In this document: positions 1 through 9,380 of the stretch, one piece after another
How the letters are laid out: each line of letters starts with the position of its first letter
Position numbering within the stretch: the first letter of the stretch is position 1
From: Fasciola hepatica
Taxonomy: Eukaryota; Platyhelminthes; Trematoda; Plagiorchiida; Fasciolidae
Reading direction: 5' to 3'
Assembly (NCBI GenBank): GCA_948099385.1
Contig: CANUEZ040000103.1
Coordinates: 8,356,501-8,420,500, forward strand
Length of the DNA stretch: 64,000 nucleotides
The notes under the pieces: generated by a model
Database searches by the model: none
What the model was told of the DNA's origin: nothing
What the model saw: only the letters and a program-made list of their open reading frames with translations
Program-made: the position numbers and the translations under genes

Positions 1-958
1 GGCGTCCCAGGTGATTTCAGAAGTGAATTTTGCTGTTCAGTCATTAAGTGGTGATTATCAACTGCAAGTGGAAAGGGCCTACACACTGGAAACACTACCA
101 ATGCAGACTGCGTACATCCCATCGGGCCTGGACTGCTAGTCTCATTTAAAGGACGTGTATTTTGAAGAAATCAAGAACAAGACGGTTGATCTTCTGATTG
201 GCACCAACACCCCCGAAGCCCACTGGGTTCAGGATCAACGCATTGATACTTCTCGTCAGCCGTACGCAGTGAAGACAGTCCTGGGGTGGGTGGTTGTTGG
301 ACCCACCAGAAGGAGTACTACTCGGAGGAAGTACGTAAACTGCGTAGCTTCAGAGGTGACGATGAAGACTGAGATTCTGAAATTGTATGAAACAGAATTT
401 GGGGACGCATCCCATAACGGAAGTGTGTCGCATTCCCTTGAAGACAAGGTCGCCAATGATCAACATTCAGTCAGTGAGAAAACCCTGAGCACAGAAGAGC
501 GCAATTTCTATGTTGACGACGGTCTGGTTTCCGTTGAAGGCGCGCAGGAGGCCACAACTTTAGTTGAACAGCTTCGGAACGTGCTGATTCGCAGAGGATT
601 TCGACTTCACAAATGGGTCTGCAATACCGAGGAAGTAATAAAAACCATGGCCCCAAGTGAACAGACTCCGACATTGATCAGCCTGAGTCCCAGTGACCCG
701 ATGATACAGAAGACGCTCGGCTTGTATTGGCGCATAGAGCACGACTGTTACACGTCCAAATTGGACATTCTCAATCGGCGCGATCTATCGGACATAAGCC
801 TCTTGTTGGAGAAGCAAATGCGACACCTCATAAAAAAGGCTGGATGGGCCGGTGCTCGAGGCTATGGCGAGAATCTCCACGGTACCAGTACGACAGGACG
901 GTTGCTGCAGGTCATTCGAAAATTTAGTGGCGGTAGGGACCGACGACTGGTAGATTAA
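1..958 (+). pseudogene. BEL/Pao gag-pol, 3' part (copy 1, cut by window edge)
   Basis: This is the end of a BEL/Pao retrotransposon polyprotein. The first 136 nt are the last part of the gag-protease frame. A TAG at 137-139 interrupts it, and the same frame then stays open to 958. The frame holds the region after the protease (WVQDQRIDTSRQPYAVKTVL) and a reverse-transcriptase YVDD box at 509-520, followed by the usual RGFRLHKWVCN segment. The first half of the RT and most of RNase H and integrase are missing, so this is an internally deleted derivative and not an active polymerase. It matches 24413-25370 almost base for base, including the TAG, and the two differ by only a few substitutions (for example Gly versus Asp near 720). 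The family assignment is secure; the identity of the last 60 residues is not, though they could be an integrase zinc-binding remnant. Confidence 0.85.
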
Positions 959-1100
959 CCAATTGCGAGTAGGGCGTGCTTCAGTTCGGTTCCTTCGATT
1001 GAGGCAAGAGTAAAGTGTACCATTTTTGCATCGGGCCGTCTGGAGTGTGCACAGTAGCGAGTGGAACGTTAGTAAAGCCGTGCCGGCCTTGGGATGGCGG

Positions 1101-1854
1101 TGTTGAATCTGTTTTGCCTGTTTTAGTCACGCTCATTCATGACCACCAACCCGTGCTACGTTCGGACCGGTTTGACGTTCCTAATTCATTTGACGTTGAC
1201 CACATGGTTGCACGGCTATCAGTCCACACGATTGCTCATCGCTCTCAAGAGTTGCCTGTCCGTCACACACACACACACACGCTTAACCATCACTCGGTCG
1301 ATTGACCTGGACTAGACTGCTCGATTGGGTACCGAATTCTGATCGGCTACATCCGGCAGGCATGTTTGATCACGCACATGTACCGATGCATACATACGCA
1401 ACCACACAAGATTGGGACCTGTTCGACCCGTGACTAATCGTGTATTTGCGCGCCTGAGCGAATCCCTGCCCTACTCCCTGGTTGGTCATAGCCATCGATC
1501 GATTTCCGCCTGATCGCCTTTCCGTTCGTTCATGTCCCTTATATGCGCGTTTCTTTCCTTGTCATTGTTAGTTGTGGTCGTTTCTTTAACCTACTTGATG
1601 ACTTGTGCCTCGGCCAATTGGCCATAGAACGTGTTATCCATTCTGAACTGTACGGAACGTTAGTAAACGGTGATTCCCTGAGGACGCCACGTTTGAGGTT
1701 TGTACATTTGCCCCTTTGATTGATTATTGTTTGCAGCACCGCTAATAAAACTCAGCTAGTTTGATTTGGTTTCTGAGAGAGCGCGTCGCTCCAACTCGGC
1801 CTGGACACCGAATAAAGTTGCCTAAAGTTCAGAATCGGACGTACGTATCTAACA
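1101..1854 (+). repeat. 3' LTR of BEL/Pao copy 1
   Basis: This 754-bp terminal repeat starts TGTTGAATCTG and ends TATCTAACA, the canonical TG...CA ends. It is nearly identical to the two LTRs at 22038-22791 and 25513-26264. It contains a short CA repeat near 1263-1282 and AATAAA-type signals near 1743 and 1811. A G-rich stretch (gggatggcgg) just before 1101 is the likely polypurine tract. The 5' partner lies outside the window. Confidence 0.9.
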
Positions 1855-2378
1855 ATGGCACTGCTGATCTCCGGGTTCGAGGCGTTACGGAACCGAATAA
1901 ACGGCTTTTCTAGCTCAAGACAAATACCCCGGGTGCAATCATCCTACAAAGCTACAAGAGCCACCAAAATTGAAGACTCACAAACCATGGATGTTTATAT
2001 GGATGTTCTGTCAAAATACGAACACCTGGTAAGACATCAATATTGCTCATTATTGTTCCAAGTTTCCATGCTTGTCAGGACTGTAACAAATGACCTCCAG
2101 GAATCAGTCCGAAATATGTTGCCCCTGATGGCCAGCGATGAGCTTGCAAAGCAGTTTTGCTGGTCAGGCAGTGTTACTAAGACCGCCGTCTCACAGCTAC
2201 GATTAATGTGCGTAATTGAAAGCAGGTATTTTCGTATCACACAACTCATACGACATTAAACGCCGTTAACAACAGTGAGCGGCTGAGAGATATCTCCGAC
2301 GGGGATATCGTGAAACATGCACAACACTGGTTTAACAGCGCCAAGGACCGCGGATCGTCGGGCAGGAAACCCAAGTAA
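1855..2378 (+). CDS. DUF4806-like coding fragment, split by a BEL/Pao insertion (copy 1)
   Basis: The frame from 1855 reads through MLVRTVTNDLQE, ELAKQFCWSGS and SQLRLMCVIE. This resembles the DUF4806 domain found in invertebrate proteins of unknown function, some of them transposon-linked. A plausible 50-nt intron at 2226-2275 (CAG|GTATTT ... CAACAG|TG) restores frame into ERLRDISDGDIVKHAQHW and a stop at 2376-2378, matching the domain's usual C-terminus. The ATG at 1855 lies at the insertion site and need not be a real start. Upstream of the other BEL copy the same frame opens at 21964-22037, so the insertion probably split a longer ORF. No promoter is visible. The domain name is from memory of the family pattern and is tentative. 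AATAAA-like motifs follow in the A/T-rich stretch to 2600. Confidence 0.42.
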
Positions 2379-2601
2379 AATATTGCATACACATGGGTTT
2401 TGAAATTCAGTGAACCACTGCTTCATGTGTAATTGTATGCGATACATTGTGAAGCACGTATATCAACATTTATTTTTGGTATTTTCTTTTACGGATTTCC
2501 ATTATTAATCCACTTTTCATCAATATCACAATAAATTAGTGCACGTGATTAATAAATTTTCGTATTTTACCGTACCATTGCAGAGGTCAGTTGAACTTTT
2601 G
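2379..2601. other. A/T-rich stretch without recognisable genes
   Basis: This is non-coding and A/T-rich, with ATTAATCC, AATAAATT and similar words, lying between the DUF4806-like fragment and the truncated gypsy-1 LTR. It is repeated at 26789-27010. It could be the 3'UTR of the DUF4806-like gene. Confidence 0.4.
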
Positions 2602-2745
2602 TAGTGACCTCGATCGTTTTGAGGAAATGACTGTTTCCTGGATTCCATTTTGGATCTATATTCTCTATGATCTTTTTTGACGTTTAATAACGACCTCATA
2701 GTGTTCTCCGGTTGCGTACATTTACTGGACTGACGTCTTCTATAT
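2602..2745 (+). repeat. Truncated 5' LTR of gypsy-1 (3' end only)
   Basis: About 135 bp, from TGACCTCGATCGTTTTGAGG to TTTACTGGACTGAC, recurs at 6622-6751 and 27011-27146, and inverted near 8652-8783 and 30380-30510. Its place directly before a primer-binding-site-like sequence marks it as the remaining end of a 5' LTR. The 5' part of the LTR is missing, and the true LTR ends could not be fixed. Confidence 0.6.
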
Positions 2746-2763
2746 TGGTGAGCCCGAACCTCC
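2746..2763 (+). promoter_or_regulatory. Primer-binding-site-like sequence of gypsy-1
   Basis: TGGTGAGCCCGAACC follows the truncated LTR. It resembles the PBS of gypsy-2 (TGGTGAGCCCGACGTGAT) over the first 12 bases. CsRn1-clade elements are reported to use tRNA-Trp as primer, and this site fits that pattern. The same site is at 27156-27173. Confidence 0.6.
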
Positions 2764-2892
2764 AGAACCTTCCTGGAATATTCGCCCGCACCGTGAGTCT
2801 GTGGTTTTTTTGCTGCTTCGCGTTCTGTTTTTGTTGCACGATATATATTTTTTATGATATATTATCGCAACATATCCATATCAGAGGGTAAG

Positions 2893-3777
2893 ATGCAGAT
2901 CGACACAGATCTCACTCTGTCTGCGGTTGCTTTTAAACCTGTGGCGTTTATCCCACATGATCCTGAGTTTTGGTTTGCAGTCTTAGAGCTGCAATTTGAG
3001 ACAAGTAGGATTATCGACCAACGCCAACGCCAACGATTTTCCTATGCCTAAGAGGCAATCCCGGGCGATGGTATCGCCATGGTGAGGGATTGGGCAATAA
3101 GCCCTCCTCAGGAGCAGCTGTACGATCGGCTTAAGAAGGTCACATTGCAAAGTTTTCTTCCTTCTCGGGACGAAAGGTTACGTCAACTACTGGCACAGTA
3201 CCCCTTAGGGGATACGAAACCCAGCCGCAACCTGGCTCAACTCCGGTCCTTGGCAGGGCTCGCCAATAAGGATTAGGATATAGTTAAGGAATTGTAGCTG
3301 GACTCTCTGCTCTTCCATGTTCGGACCACCGTAGCTGCTCTCCTCGACGACTCGTCCTTGAAACGAGCAGCTGCCGTGACTGACAATATTGTCGCACGTG
3401 TCGGCAGTGGGGCTTATGCCCTCATCGCCACGACATCGCGCAATCCTCGGGGTGTTGACCTGGATGAATCGCCGGAGAGGTCTCGGCACTCTCGAGCCAT
3501 CCAGCACCGCCTGTCCTTCAAGGACAGAGTTAAAATACCGACTCCTCGCAGTAGCCCACGTAGACAACGGCACGGACGGGCGCCCTCCACTGCCCACGTC
3601 CGCCGTGAATCCGCCTCCCCTCCCTCGTCCAAACCAGATCGTCCTACCAGCGGTTTTTGTTGGTTTCACTGCGATTTCGGACCATCCGCCCGTAGGTGCA
3701 GAGAGCCGTGTTCATACACGGCAAAAAACGCCTCTGCTGGCGAGTAAAAGCGGACGTACTCGCCGGCAATCAGTCTG
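2893..3777 (+). pseudogene. gypsy-1 gag, CsRn1 type, with stops (copy 1)
   Basis: This is decayed Gag of a CsRn1-clade Ty3/gypsy element. An N-terminal piece from 2893 (FIPHDPEFWFAVLELQFE) matches the N-terminus of gypsy-2 Gag ([18 protein letters not shown]). Stop codons after 3048 and at 3274 and 3294 break the frame. The C-terminal piece (3358-3747) is rich in Arg, Pro and Ser. It ends in a knuckle of form Cys-x2-His-x9-Cys-x3-Cys (3658-3711, CWFHCDFGPSARRCREPC), the CHCC pattern that sets CsRn1-like Gag apart from CCHC knuckles. Gag would bind RNA and assemble particles, but this copy cannot make a full protein. It is almost identical to 27302-28156. Confidence 0.8.
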
Positions 3778-3869
3778 AGTTTGGCCGTTTCTTTACGTGC
3801 ATGATTCGTACACTAACGCTGGATTCCTAGTCCATACTGGGGCCCAAGTTTCTGCCTTGCCGGTCGGTA

Positions 3870-4641
3870 AAGACAAGCCACGATTTTTTTGCAGCACTTT
3901 GTATTACTTGTTGATTCACGTAGGCCGCAGGGTATAAAGCCTTGCGAGGACAAAGTGCACGCAATTCTGGATTGCGCTTCACCGTCCTCAATCAAGGAGC
4001 TCAAGGCATTTTGGGGGTTAGTTAACTTTTATCGTCGTTTCATACCCCATGCCGCTGAACGTTTTCTTTCATTAACCGACCTACTTCGTGGCAATCCACG
4101 TAAGTTGTCGCTTACGGATGCCGCACGAGTAGCGTTCTCGGAGAGTGAACCGACATTAGCTCAGACCACGCTACTAATGCACCCAGTTCCGTCCGCCACA
4201 CTAAGCATAGCGGTGAATGCATCCGACTTTGCCATCGGGGCTGTCCTGCAACAGTCTGTTCCTGGGATCTGGCAGACATCACAGTTATCTTCTCGACGTT
4301 TCAGTCCCACGGAAACCAAATATACTGCTTCTGGTAGCGAACTGCTGGCTGCATATAATACCGTTAGGCAATTCCGTCATGCGGTCGAGGGTTGATATGT
4401 CAACTTCTTCATCGATCGTAGCTCTTTTACGTGTGCATTGCATACTACGTCTGACCGTTACTCCCCACGAGAACTCAGATATTTAGACTATATTTCTCAG
4501 TTCACGACTGACCTCCGACAGATAAAAGGTGAGTCAAACTGCATTGCAGATGCTTTGTCGCGTATTTCGCTTCATAAAAATGAATATCCGGCTTTAGATT
4601 GCACTGCAATGGCTGCAGCACAGGCACAGTATTCCTCATAA
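3870..4641 (+). pseudogene. gypsy-1 pol: RT palm deleted, RT end and RNase H (copy 1)
   Basis: A protease-to-RT linker (LQHFVLLVDSRR) is joined directly to the RT C-terminal part ([20 protein letters not shown]), so about 200 residues of RT palm with the YxDD box are missing. RNase H follows: AVNASDFAIGAV stands where active relatives have TDASD, so the first catalytic Asp is Asn. The strand usually reading FTDHKPL reads FIDRSSF after a stop at 4393-4395. The region ends with [18 protein letters not shown] and NCIADALSRIS, standard gypsy connection sequence. This copy cannot be catalytically active. The deletion junction near 3928-3932 coincides with the outer edge of the palindrome. Confidence 0.85.
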
Positions 4642-5650
4642 ATGGAAGTCGCTCAGTCGTCGTCGCTACAGTGTCGGTCCGTACCTCTGGCCACCAGTGC
4701 TAGGACTTTACTTTGTGACATGTCTACTGGCATACCGCGGCCATTCGTACCCTCTGCATATCGACGTCTCGTGTTAGATACCCTAATGATCATTCACATT
4801 CAGGCATCTCAGCAAGTCTACGACAAGTGACTGCACGATAAGTCTGGCCGTTCAGGAATAAAGATGTTCGCATGTGGGCAAAACAGTGTCTACAACGTCA
4901 ACGATCTAATGTGTATAGGCACGAAGCTTCCCCTATCGGTACTTTCGCCACGCCTGATGCTCACTCCGATCATATCAACGTAGACATTGTGGGTCCATTG
5001 ACCCCATCACACGCATATACTTAGCTAACAACGCGCATCGATAGACTAATTAGTTAGCCCGAAGCTATTCCAATCTCTGTCGTCACGGCTGGATCATTTG
5101 ATCGACATCTGATAGAACGATGGCGAGCTTTGTACGGTTGTCCTTATACAACCAAATCCGTTCATCAGCAACCATTTGAGTCCGAACTATTCTCTTTATT
5201 AACTTACTTGCTTAGTACGGAACGCATTCGCACGACCACGTACTATCCGGCATCGAATGGTTTGGTCGAACGTTTCATCGCCAAATCGAAGCGGATCTTA
5301 TAGCGCACGAGAGCCCAGACCGGTATAAAATGTTACCACTAGTTCTGTTCCGTATCAGGACTTACATAAATGCAGATACCAAATTTCCCGCTTTGGACCT
5401 TGTCCACGGTACGACACTATGGCTGCCTGGGAATTCTATACGTCACGGAGTACAGATTCACTTTCTGCACAGACTAACATTCACCGTTTTCTACGTATCT
5501 GCAAAATCTCACTCCAACGCAGGCTCGAATGCAGCGACGACAGGTTATCGTGGAGGCAGAACTCGAAGCTTGTTCGCATGTACTATTCCGTGTTGATTCG
5601 GCGCGCAAACCATTACAACAGCATTACGGAGGTCATTTCGCGTGATTAGT
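4642..5650 (+). pseudogene. gypsy-1 integrase remnant (copy 1)
   Basis: In shifting frames one can read DHINVDIVGPL, an RWRALYGCP stretch and YYPASNGLVERF. These are the landmarks around the first catalytic Asp and the catalytic Glu of a DDE integrase. Several stops and frameshifts interrupt them. The zinc-binding HHCC part between about 4780 and 4920 is barely recognisable. The remnant continues into the C-terminal extension at 5642-6022. Copy 2 keeps only the first 360 bp. The inverted arm (9753-10761) repeats the whole stretch. Confidence 0.75.
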
Positions 5651-6022
5651 TGTCACCACAAGACCTTTAAGGTTGAGCGATACGATCGCGTCGCCGCAGT
5701 TGGCATCGATCGTCCCAAAGCCACGTACGTTGATGACAGCGTGTCGCCCACTGACATGAGATTTGTTGTTGACGCTGCACTACCTGTTGACGACACTTCC
5801 GTGTCACGTCAAGGTCTGCAGGCGGCTTCGCCTGCTACAAATTTGATTGAGGCTATCGTCTCACGTTCAGGACAGCACCTAGTTGGTGCTGCCCCGACTT
5901 CGAATGAGGCTATCGTCTCACGTTCAAGTCAGCAGTCCGTTGGCCCTGCGACGTCCTTGAATGAGAAAACTGTCTCACGTTCAAGTCAGCAGAGCACGCC
6001 TGTGAGCCCGTTCGTGAATTAG
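5642..6022 (+). pseudogene. gypsy-1 pol C-terminal extension with 19-residue repeats
   Basis: This open frame of 126 codons begins with integrase C-terminal features: KVERYDRVAAVGIDRPK parallels HDTVSIDRLKPAVIE in gypsy-2. It then runs into repeats of the type EAIVSRSSQQSVGPATSLN. The repeats are Ser-rich, hydrophilic and likely unstructured. An in-frame TAG (6020-6022) ends the frame inside the fourth repeat. The inverted copy at 9381-9761 encodes an identical protein. Function is unknown; it may simply be variable polyprotein tail sequence. Confidence 0.6.
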
Positions 6023-6076
6023 GCTCCCGTCTCACGTTCCGGTCGGAAGATCGTTTAACCAGCACGTTTTCGCGAC
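5849..6076 (+). repeat. Tandem repeat, four units of 57 bp
   Basis: Units start at 5849, 5906, 5963 and 6020, exactly 57 bp apart. Each carries the shared core GTCTCACGTTC plus variants of AAGTCAGCAG. Because 57 is a multiple of three, the array keeps the reading frame and encodes 19-residue repeats. It is mirrored at 9327-9554. Confidence 0.85.
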
Positions 6077-6895
6077 TAGGTGAAACACGATCTTAAACAT
6101 TGCACTTCGCGGTAGTAATTTCCGTGTTTATCGTTTCGACAAGATTTAGCATACCTCATTATTCATTACTGTATTCTAGTCAAGAACATTGCGGCTGCTA
6201 CACCAGTTTTTCTTTTCTTTTCGTTTCATGGAACCTCGCCGTATTGTAGGCTTTGCTGGTCTCACGAAATCTGGAGAATTTTGGCACCAACGTTTGCATT
6301 CTGGATCGGCCCTGTCGCTCTTGTTCCTTGTCATTGACGGACCTGCCGATTTGGTTTCCGGTTATCACATTGGTTAACGGTTAACCGACGCTGGACGTTG
6401 TTGGTGTGGCACATCTGGATGACGATTCACGCAACCGATGTCATTGGCAACGAATCTGGTGTACGCTCGACCATCATCCCGCGGTTCCTGCATACCACGG
6501 ATTCTGCCCGTTAGCATCCTACAGCACAGCTACACCCACGTATTTTGAACGCATTCACGCCTTCTTTTCTTGTACAATTTTTTAAAGCTTTCTTTGCTTT
6601 CTAGCGGGGAGCTGCTGTATTGACCTCGATCGTTTTTAGGAAATGACTGTTTCCTGGATTCCATTTGGGATCTATTTTCTCTATGATCTTTTTTGACGTT
6701 TGATATCGACCTCATAGTTTTCTCCGGTTGCGTACGTTTACTGGACTGACATTTCCGAGGTTTCCGTTGACCTCGTCCTTAATCACGTTCACTTTTGATC
6801 GTTCGCTAATTGTACACGCTCGCGGTTTGCTTTTTGCACAGCCGTTGCGTTTCGTTACGTTTTCCGTTCGGTGTATCTCTCCTATCGGTAATGTT
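6077..6895 (+). repeat. Probable gypsy-1 3'UTR and 3' LTR region
   Basis: Non-coding sequence downstream of pol. The part at 6622-6751 equals the truncated 5' LTR at 2602-2735, so an LTR must lie here, but its ends cannot be set. Sequence 6752-6895 also recurs (inverted at 8508-8651 and, diverged, at 30223-30380), so the LTR may run to about 6895. The small ORFs in this stretch have no protein-like features. Confidence 0.5.
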
Positions 6896-7302
6896 CCGGC
6901 TCTCTGGAAGGAAGTCACGAGGGGAGAATAGCCTGGATTAAACCGTACATTGTTTGACAGCTTTGCTACAATTCAGTGCCACGGATGCCTGTCGCTACTT
7001 GGTTTTATTTTTCCAGTGGTATACGAGGGAGAGTACATGAACACTGAACAGTGGTTGGTTTGGAGAGATTCAGTTGACTGGGTTGGGAAAATGGGTAAAT
7101 TTAGGAAAGCATCTCAAGGCTACCAGGAAGTTGGGCTATCTCCTTCGGGAACTCATTGGGGCCCAATCAGGATGTGATTATTTTCCCAACCAAAACATAA
7201 CATTTATGCTAGGGTGTCTCAACCAAAACCCAATGCATCCCAACCGAATTCTAATCAAATCCCAATAGGGGTCCCATCGGTGTTTGGTTGGGATTCCTAC
7301 AT

Positions 7303-7336
<34 letters not shown>

Positions 7337-7670
7337 TCAAAAGTACGCATAAATTTATACACACATTTACAGCGGTTTACACTTTCTGGCGACAAGGAGT
7401 TCCTTTACGTTCACAGGAAAATAACATGATTCCATTTATCATGGACGCTTCAAGGCTCTCAACGTCGCTCGCCGGCAGTTATCGTGGACTGTAATAATCG
7501 CTAAAATAGGTATCATTTATCGTGTGTGATCGAAAGCTGCGCCAAAAGTAGCGTTTCCCCGCTCCCGTATTTTCAGTTTATACCCATGTTGGGTAAAAAC
7601 TGTCCTAAATAACGCAGAGCCGCTTGGAGACGCAAATTTGGCCTTCACTCGACTAAGACAAAAGCTCACG
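6896..7670. other. Palindrome 1 spacer, first half; no gene seen
   Basis: This stretch is not repeated elsewhere in the window. It holds a 12-bp perfect inverted repeat (GGTTGGGAAAAT at 7081-7092, its complement at 7180-7191), further CCAACC/GGTTGG words to about 7290, and an AT microsatellite at 7305-7333. The CCAACC words could be a small foldback element, but no clean terminal repeats were found. Confidence 0.5.
7305..7333. repeat. AT dinucleotide microsatellite
   Basis: About 29 bases of alternating AT. Short ORFs reading Tyr-Ile repeats here are artefacts of the repeat. Confidence 0.95.
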
Positions 7671-8507
7671 ATTACACCGCAATTCACGGACATGATTATG
7701 AGTGAAAATCGCGTATTATTGGTCAATAGCCTATTTGAAGACTAATTGTGTAACTGTTCTCCTAAACTGTCAAATATTTATCTGCCCACCTAATACCGGC
7801 ATGTTACCAGAATGTTGCGGTGGGCAATGTGCTGCTTGGGCTCTGACTGCAATTTCAGAACCCCATCACCGTGTAATTTGAAAACCCTCCTACCCGGTTA
7901 CTCAGTGGTGGTCGTTCAAATGTCCAACTGGTGCACACTTCCATCCTTTTCTGGAAGCTCTGACACGTTGCAACCATATTTCGGCACCCATAAGGCACAT
8001 TGTGCATTATTTCTGCCTCAACTCGCGGTCAACGTTGTGCTGTCCGACGCCTGTTGCTTTACTGGTCATTGCGACCACTGCACACTTTAATATTCTCCAG
8101 TGTTGCTTATGTCAGCACTACCTTGTTCGTCCAGCCATTCTGTAAGCACGTTAGTTTCACGGATCTGAAAATAGATGCACATATCAACACAATTGGTCAC
8201 AGCACGAGGTCAATCTCGATAAAAGACAAAGCTCAGGAACCAGTGAACGTATATTTGTACGAAGCACCACAGCGATCGGTACAGGCCAAAACCGGAAGTG
8301 CCGTTCTTTGGGGCATCCGTGGGGTTTTGTTATATATTTTCGGGGCCCGGGTCGAACTTGTATGGAAGACGTTCTAGAGCGGCTGGTGAACGTGTCTCCT
8401 GTTGGGTATAGCAGCGGAATACCAACGTTATCCCCTCCATCGGACGAATAGAGAAGACGCAAGTCTGTTCACAGATGCAATGTGTATTCTATATTACGTG
8501 GCACCAA
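7671..8507. repeat. Unit X, copy 1: duplicated sequence of unknown nature
   Basis: About 840 bp shared in direct orientation with 29406-30222 at high identity. Open frames of 92 codons (7812-8090) and 125 codons (8000-8377) are kept in both copies, but their translations look like no family I recognise. On the minus strand TGGTGCCACG at 8506-8497 sits right at the palindrome edge and looks like a primer-binding site. Unit X could therefore be the start of a different LTR element read leftward. This is speculative. Confidence 0.5.
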
Positions 8508-9380
8508 AACAGTACCGATACGAGAGATACACCGAACGGAAAACGTAACGAAACGCAACGGCTGTGCAAAAATCAAACCGCGAGCGTGTACAATTAGCGA
8601 ACGATCAAAAGTGAACGTGATTAAGGACGAGGTCAACGGAAACCTCGGAAATGTCAGTCCAGTAAACGTACGCAACCGGAGAAAACTATGAGGTCGATAT
8701 CAAACGTCAAAAAAGATCATAGAGAAAATAGATCCAAAATGGAATCCAGGAAACAGTCATTTCCTAAAAACGATCGAGGTCAATACAGCAGCTCCCCGCT
8801 AGAAAGCAAAGAAAGCTTTAAAAAATTGTACAAGAAAAGAAGGCGTGAATGCGTTCAAAATACGTGGGTGTAGCTGTGCTGTAGGATGCTAACGGGCAGA
8901 ATCCGTGGTATGCAGGAACCGCAGGATGATGGTCGAGCGTACACCAGATTCGTTGCCAATGACATCGGTTGCGTGAATCGTCATCCAGATGTGCCACACC
9001 AACAACGTCCAGCGTCGGTTAACCGTTAACCAATGTGATAACCGGAAACCAAATCGGCAGGTCCGTCAATGACAAGGAACAAGAGCGACAGGGCCGATCC
9101 AGAATGCAAACGTTGGTGCCAAAATTCTCCAGATTTCGTGAGACCAGCAAAGCCTACAATACGGCGAGGTTCCATGAAACGAAAAGAAAAGAAAAACTGG
9201 TGTAGCAGCCGCAATGTTCTTGACTAGAATACAGTAATGAATAATGAGGTATGCTAAATCTTGTCGAAACGATAAACACGGAAATTACTACCGCGAAGTG
9301 CAATGTTTAAGATCGTGTTTCACCTAGTCGCGAAAACGTGCTGGTTAAACGATCTTCCGACCGGAACGTGAGACGGGAGC

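Larger units (their letters stand above)
1..5000 (+). repeat. Direct segmental duplication, block A, copy 1
   Basis: This stretch is repeated in the same orientation at 24413-29408, with an offset of 24412 falling to 24409 through small indels. The block spans the BEL/Pao 3' half and LTR, the DUF4806-like fragment and gypsy-1 up to its integrase. Because unrelated neighbours are copied together, this is a segmental duplication and not independent insertions. Homology stops at about 5000/29408, where copy 2 jumps to sequence equivalent to 7671. Confidence 0.9.
3932..6895 (+). repeat. Palindrome 1, left arm (2.96 kb)
   Basis: Every position x pairs with 15403-x on the opposite strand over the whole arm. 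All frames in this arm reappear on the minus strand of 8508-11471, several with identical translations. Only a few substitutions were noticed, for example near 4644, 4701, 6670, 6882 and 6891. The arm contains gypsy-1 from the end of RT to the LTR region. Confidence 0.95.

Noticed and set aside
1263..1282. CA repeat as a regulatory element
   Set aside because: A simple repeat that varies in length among the three BEL LTRs; no further support.
2029..2062. A 34-nt intron (GTAAGA...CCAAG) in the DUF4806-like fragment
   Set aside because: Ends look good and it would remove the TAA of copy 2, but splicing it out puts the downstream domain frame out of phase with the upstream frame.
3205..3669. 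Minus-strand 154-codon ORF opposite gypsy-1 gag
   Set aside because: Shadow of the Arg/Pro-rich gag frame; its duplication at 27614-28078 only reflects the segmental duplication.
5849..6076. CRISPR-like array
   Set aside because: Adjacent 57-bp units are similar along their whole length and encode protein repeats in a eukaryotic retroelement; there are no unique spacers.
2602..6751. A full LTR pair bounding gypsy-1
   Set aside because: Only about 135 bp is shared between 2602-2735 and 6622-6751, and sequence diverges on both sides, so complete LTRs cannot be claimed.
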